From assembly GCF_002953195.1 (NCBI RefSeq), contig NZ_CP026377.1, forward strand, positions 3,472,001 to 3,536,000: a stretch of 64,000 nucleotides of DNA, read 5' to 3'. The stretch comes from Mixta gaviniae. GTDB lineage: Bacteria; Pseudomonadota; Gammaproteobacteria; Enterobacterales; Enterobacteriaceae. The position numbers and the translations under genes were made by a program. The notes under the pieces were generated by a model. The model did not search any database and was not told the DNA's origin. It was given only the letters and a program-made list of their open reading frames with translations. Below are positions 56,761 to 64,000 of the stretch, piece after piece (position 1 is the stretch's first letter; each line of letters begins with the position of its first letter).

Positions 56761-58062
56761 TTACAGCCGCATCCCCTGCCCTTTACGATGCAACATCAGC
56801 GAAACCAGCAGCGCCACTGCGCCCATCAACGAGACGTACCAGAAAAAATGGGTTTCATGACCCGCCGCCTTCAGCGACAGCGCCACATATTCCGCCGACC
56901 CGCCGAAAATCGCGTTCGCTACCGCATAAGAAAGCCCGACGCCCATCGCCCGCACTTCCGGCGGAAACATCTCAGCTTTGACAATGCCGCTGATGGCGGT
57001 GTAAAAGCTGGTGATCAGCAGCGCCAGCATTACCAGCAGAAACACCACCCAGCCACTTTCCGCCCGCTGCAGCAGCGTTAAAATCGGCACGGTGCAGAAC
57101 ATCGCGCCGACGCTAAAGATCAACATTGAGCTGCGGCGGCCGATTTTATCCGACAGCGCGCCGATTAAAGGCTGGATCAGCATAAAAACAAACAGCGCCA
57201 GCGTCATTAATCCGCTGGCGGTTTTCGCATCCATGCCGGCGCTGTTGACCAGGTATTTTTGCATATAGGTGGTAAAGGTGTAGAAGCTGAGGGAGCCGCC
57301 GGCAGTGAAGCCCAGTACCATCAGGAACGCGCGGCGGTGTTTCCACAGGCCACGCAGGCGTCCCGCATCCTGGTGCTGGCGCGTTTTATCACTGGTGGTT
57401 TCATCCAGCGAGCGCCGCAGAAACAGCGCCACGATCGCCAGTACTGCGCCAAGCGCGAAGGGAATACGCCATCCCCAGCTGCGCAACGCTTCATGAGGCA
57501 TCAGCTGCTGTAGCACCACTACGGTGAGCAGGGCCAGCAGCTGCCCGCCGATAAGCGTGACGTACTGAAACGAGGCGTAGTAGCCTTTGCGCCCTTCTAT
57601 CGCCACTTCGCTCATGTAGGTCGCGCTGGTGCCATACTCTCCGCCGACCGACAGTCCCTGAAACAGCCGCGCCAGCAGCAGCAGTATCGGTGCCCAGATA
57701 CCTAAGGTGTCGTAACCGGGCAGACAGGCGATCATCAGCGAGCCGAAACACATCATGCAGACTGAAATCAGCATCGAGGTTTTACGTCCATGCCGATCGC
57801 CGATGCGGCCGAAAAGCCATCCGCCAATAGGACGCATTAAAAAGCCGGCGGCAAAAACGCCAGCGGTTTGCACCAGTTGGGTGGTGGGGTTGCCTGACGG
57901 GAAAAAAATATGGGCGAAATAGAGAGAGCAGAAAGAGTAGACGTAAAAATCAAACCATTCCACCAGGTTGCCGGAAGAGGCACCGATAATCGCGCCAATC
58001 CGCTTTTTCTCAGATGTTTTAGCGACATCCGGACGCTTATTGTTGGTTACCACATCTGCCAT
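56761..58062 (-). CDS. kgtP: Alpha-ketoglutarate:H+ symporter KgtP
   Basis: A 433-residue MFS metabolite:proton symporter with twelve helices. Start region [20 protein letters not shown] then [13 protein letters not shown] is typical. Motif A is [18 protein letters not shown], and the family motif [15 protein letters not shown] follows. GAGG seven bases before ATG 58062 is preferred to the GTG at 58074. It lies downstream of the rRNA operon on the same strand, separated by the rrn terminator, as at rrnG of E. coli. Confidence 0.95.
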   Translation of the reverse strand: MADVVTNNKRPDVAKTSEKKRIGAIIGASSGNLVEWFDFYVYSFCSLYFAHIFFPSGNPTTQLVQTAGVFAAGFLMRPIGGWLFGRIGDRHGRKTSMLISVCMMCFGSLMIACLPGYDTLGIWAPILLLLARLFQGLSVGGEYGTSATYMSEVAIEGRKGYYASFQYVTLIGGQLLALLTVVVLQQLMPHEALRSWGWRIPFALGAVLAIVALFLRRSLDETTSDKTRQHQDAGRLRGLWKHRRAFLMVLGFTAGGSLSFYTFTTYMQKYLVNSAGMDAKTASGLMTLALFVFMLIQPLIGALSDKIGRRSSMLIFSVGAMFCTVPILTLLQRAESGWVVFLLVMLALLITSFYTAISGIVKAEMFPPEVRAMGVGLSYAVANAIFGGSAEYVALSLKAAGHETHFFWYVSLMGAVALLVSLMLHRKGQGMRL

Positions 58063-58350
58063 AGAATGCCTCACTGTTGTTCCTTGCCGCTAAAAAAGGA
58101 CAAAAATTCAGTAAAGCATTAAAGCGCAGTGTTAAGAAAATCTTTTATGTTCAGGCCGCTGCTTTTGTGAAGCGGCAAGGGTTATGGCGTAATACGTGTG
58201 TTCTCTGGTAAGGATATATCAGAAAGGCTTGTCAGAGGGCGCTGGCGTGCAGTTGTTTTCCCGCAAAATGCGCAGTTTTCAGCCCAAAAGGGGTTCGGCA
58301 AAACGAGAGGTTTCCCGCTAAACGCGCGCTTTTTACAAAATACGCATACG
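58063..58350. other. kgtP promoter region
   Basis: These 288 bases between kgtP and the rRNA terminator hold AT-rich DNA upstream of kgtP. No gene, repeat or clear regulator site is visible. Confidence 0.5.
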
Positions 58351-58377
58351 AAAAAGCCTCAGCTTTCGCTGAGGCTT
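58351..58377 (-). terminator. rRNA operon terminator
   Basis: On the minus strand a 10-bp stem (AAGCCTCAGC with GCTGAGGCTT, 58354-58377) closes a 4-base loop and is followed by a T run. It lies 13 bases after the 5S gene. Confidence 0.93.
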
Positions 58378-58390
58378 CGTCGTTGATTTG

Positions 58391-58510
58391 ATGCCTGGCA
58401 GTTCCCTACTCTCGCATGGGGAGGCCCCACACTACCATCGGCGCTGCGGCGTTTCACTTCTGAGTTCGGCATGGGGTCAGGTGGGACCACCGCGCTCTCG
58501 CCGCCAGGCA
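58391..58510 (-). rRNA. rrf: 5S ribosomal RNA
   Basis: The 120-base gene begins TGCCTGGCGGC and ends with the complementary GCCAGGCAT helix, matching E. coli 5S closely. It is the last gene of the operon, 102 bases after 23S. No distal tRNA follows. Confidence 0.97.
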
Positions 58511-58612
58511 AATTCTGTCTCGCATGCCGCCCCGGGGGGCCACACGCGCTAATCCGGTGAACAAGGCTGAAAACTGCGTCTCTCTTTTTTCCTAAAACGC
58601 CTGTGGCGTTGT

Positions 58613-61519
<2,907 letters not shown>

Positions 61520-61628
61520 TCACAACCCACAGGCGTCTTGCGACACCGTGTCGGTGTGAAAAATTGAGAGACTCTGAACAGTTCTTTATGCAAAGAAGCT
61601 GCTCTTTCAAATTTTCAGCTTGTTCCGG

Positions 61629-61642
61629 ATTGTTAAAGAGCA
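61629..61642 (-). promoter_or_regulatory. boxA antitermination site in the 16S-23S spacer
   Basis: TGCTCTTTAACAAT on the minus strand, between tRNA-Ala and 23S, is the Nus-factor boxA that keeps RNA polymerase antiterminated through 23S. Confidence 0.88.
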
Positions 61643-61699
61643 AATACTGCACAATACATTCGTAAATGTATTCTGGAGTGGTCATCAACCTGATGTTGA

Positions 61700-61775
61700 T
61701 GGTGGAGCTAAGCGGGATCGAACCGCTGACCTCCTGCGTGCAAAGCAGGCGCTCTCCCAGCTGAGCTATAGCCCC
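61700..61775 (-). tRNA. tRNA-Ala (anticodon TGC)
   Basis: A 76-base cloverleaf beginning GGGGCTATAGCTCAGCTGGG and ending in an encoded CCA. Anticodon TGC is at 61740-61742 and the T-loop GGTTCGATCC is intact. It lies in the 16S-23S spacer after tRNA-Ile, as in the rrnA/D/H type of spacer. Confidence 0.97.
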
Positions 61776-61888
61776 AGATATACTGTAAAATCGCCGGTTA
61801 ACCTTTAATTCTTTCTCAGGCAAGGCATACGTTCGGGAAGTTTACACGGGTAAACGACCGGGCGTATAACGCGGCATGAGGAAGAATT

Positions 61889-61965
<77 letters not shown>

Positions 61966-62038
61966 GCCGGGATTTTACTGCTCGTTAATTTCTATCAGAC
62001 AATCTGTGTGAGCACTACACGGGAAGGTATCAGCATGG

Positions 62039-63579
<1,541 letters not shown>

Positions 63580-63697
63580 AAAAGTCTGATGCTCAAAGAA
63601 AAACGTCGTAATGAATTACGTGTTCACTCTTGAGACTTGATACTGCAATTATTTTTGCGATATCCGTCCTGTGAGTGCCCACACAGATTGTCTGATA

Positions 63698-63712
63698 AAT
63701 TGTTAAAGAGCG
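63698..63712 (-). promoter_or_regulatory. Leader boxA antitermination site
   Basis: CGCTCTTTAACAATT on the minus strand is the leader boxA, ~120 bases before 16S. Confidence 0.85.
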
Positions 63713-63751
63713 GTGCGACCGGCGCTTCGTGCCGTTGTCGCGAGGTGGCGT

Positions 63752-63779
63752 ATATTACGCTTTCCTCTTTCAGAGTCAA
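63752..63779 (-). promoter_or_regulatory. rRNA promoter P2
   Basis: TTGACT (-35) and TAATAT (-10) with a 16-base spacer, about 95 bases downstream of P1. Confidence 0.88.
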
Positions 63780-63874
63780 CCCCTTTTCAGGAAGTTTTTC
63801 TCCGGCGATTCAGACTTCGCTGAACCGCTCAACACCGCGTGGCGTAAGCCGTTGTGCCGTGTCGATGGAGGCGC

Positions 63875-63902
63875 ATTATAGGGAGTTCTTCCGGGCTGAC
63901 AA
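63875..63902 (-). promoter_or_regulatory. rRNA promoter P1
   Basis: TTGTCA (-35) and TATAAT (-10) with a 16-base spacer, followed by the GCGCCTCC discriminator region typical of growth-rate-controlled, stringent promoters. AT-rich DNA upstream suits an UP element. Confidence 0.92.
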
Positions 63903-64000
63903 GTGCTAATTTCAACTTTTTTACCGTTCGCTGAAATTTCACTCGCAATGCCTGAAAAGCGTGCAAATCCACCACGAAAAGGCAAAAAAAATGGGCCTGC

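Larger units (their letters stand above)
63580..64000. other. rRNA leader and promoter region
   Basis: Upstream of 16S lie the leader with boxA (63698-63712), the conserved TGTGTGGGCACTC leader element (63672-63684), promoter P2 (63752-63779), promoter P1 (63875-63902) and an AT-rich stretch beyond P1 suited to UP-element and Fis sites. Two frames here are chance. Confidence 0.85.

Overview
The window reads as chromosome of an enterobacterium, most likely from the Erwiniaceae (Pantoea, Mixta or Erwinia-like). Many products are close matches to Escherichia coli proteins as I remember them (NrdEF, ProV, MprA, EmrAB, PssA, PatZ, BtsS/BtsR, YehS, SpeG, FhuE). Two long gene orders match E. coli (ygaC-ygaM-nrdHIEF-proVWX-mprA-emrAB, and yfiF-trxC-tapT-patZ-pssA-yfiM-kgtP next to an rRNA operon). 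Coding DNA is GC-rich. The genus is an inference; no database search was possible.

Layout. 1-4.3 kb: end of a CynX-type exporter, a solitary Fur-box-controlled iron-type binding protein, a guanidine-II riboswitch in front of a Gdx exporter, an EmrE-type exporter, and two small YmgB/AriR-like genes. 4.4-6.6 kb: a short CstA-family transporter and an unannotated 34-residue membrane peptide. 7-22 kb: the most unusual part. A FixJ-like response regulator faces a leftward operon (isochorismatase-fold hydrolase, two XapX proteins, receiver-only regulator, giant kinase/ATPase/histidine kinase). That operon diverges from a rightward one (YtcJ-type amidohydrolase, DoxX protein, MFS_3 exporter, alpha/beta hydrolase), followed by a pirin/LysR pair. 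22-27 kb: DUF4406 and NUDIX proteins, a DeoR regulator, a TfoX-domain protein and a FhuE-like receptor. 27.3-30.7 kb: 41-bp tandem repeats and the yehS-btsR-btsS pyruvate-sensing operon. 30.8-35.2 kb: osmC, a DUF2158 gene, speG, a lipoprotein and MetJ-box-controlled mmuPM. 35.3-49.6 kb: ygaC, ygaM, nrdHIEF, proVWX, an MFS gene and mprA-emrA-emrB. 49.6-58.1 kb: yfiF to kgtP. 58.4-63.6 kb: a leftward rRNA operon 16S-tRNA-Ile-tRNA-Ala-23S-5S with P1 and P2 promoters.

How genes work together. nrdHIEF supplies an alternative class Ib ribonucleotide reductase. proVWX imports osmoprotectants from a conserved osmotic promoter. mprA-emrAB is a drug-sensing repressor with a tripartite pump. btsSR senses pyruvate, and a CstA-type transporter lies in the same window. 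The 7-20 kb cluster looks like a complete sense-hydrolyse-export system for an unidentified small molecule.

Caution. Three genes (the giant kinase, the MFS_3 exporter and proW) each carry a single-base deletion beside a G-rich run, and restoring one base recovers a family-like protein in each case. Assembly error, recent pseudogenisation and a real frameshift cannot be told apart from this sequence alone.
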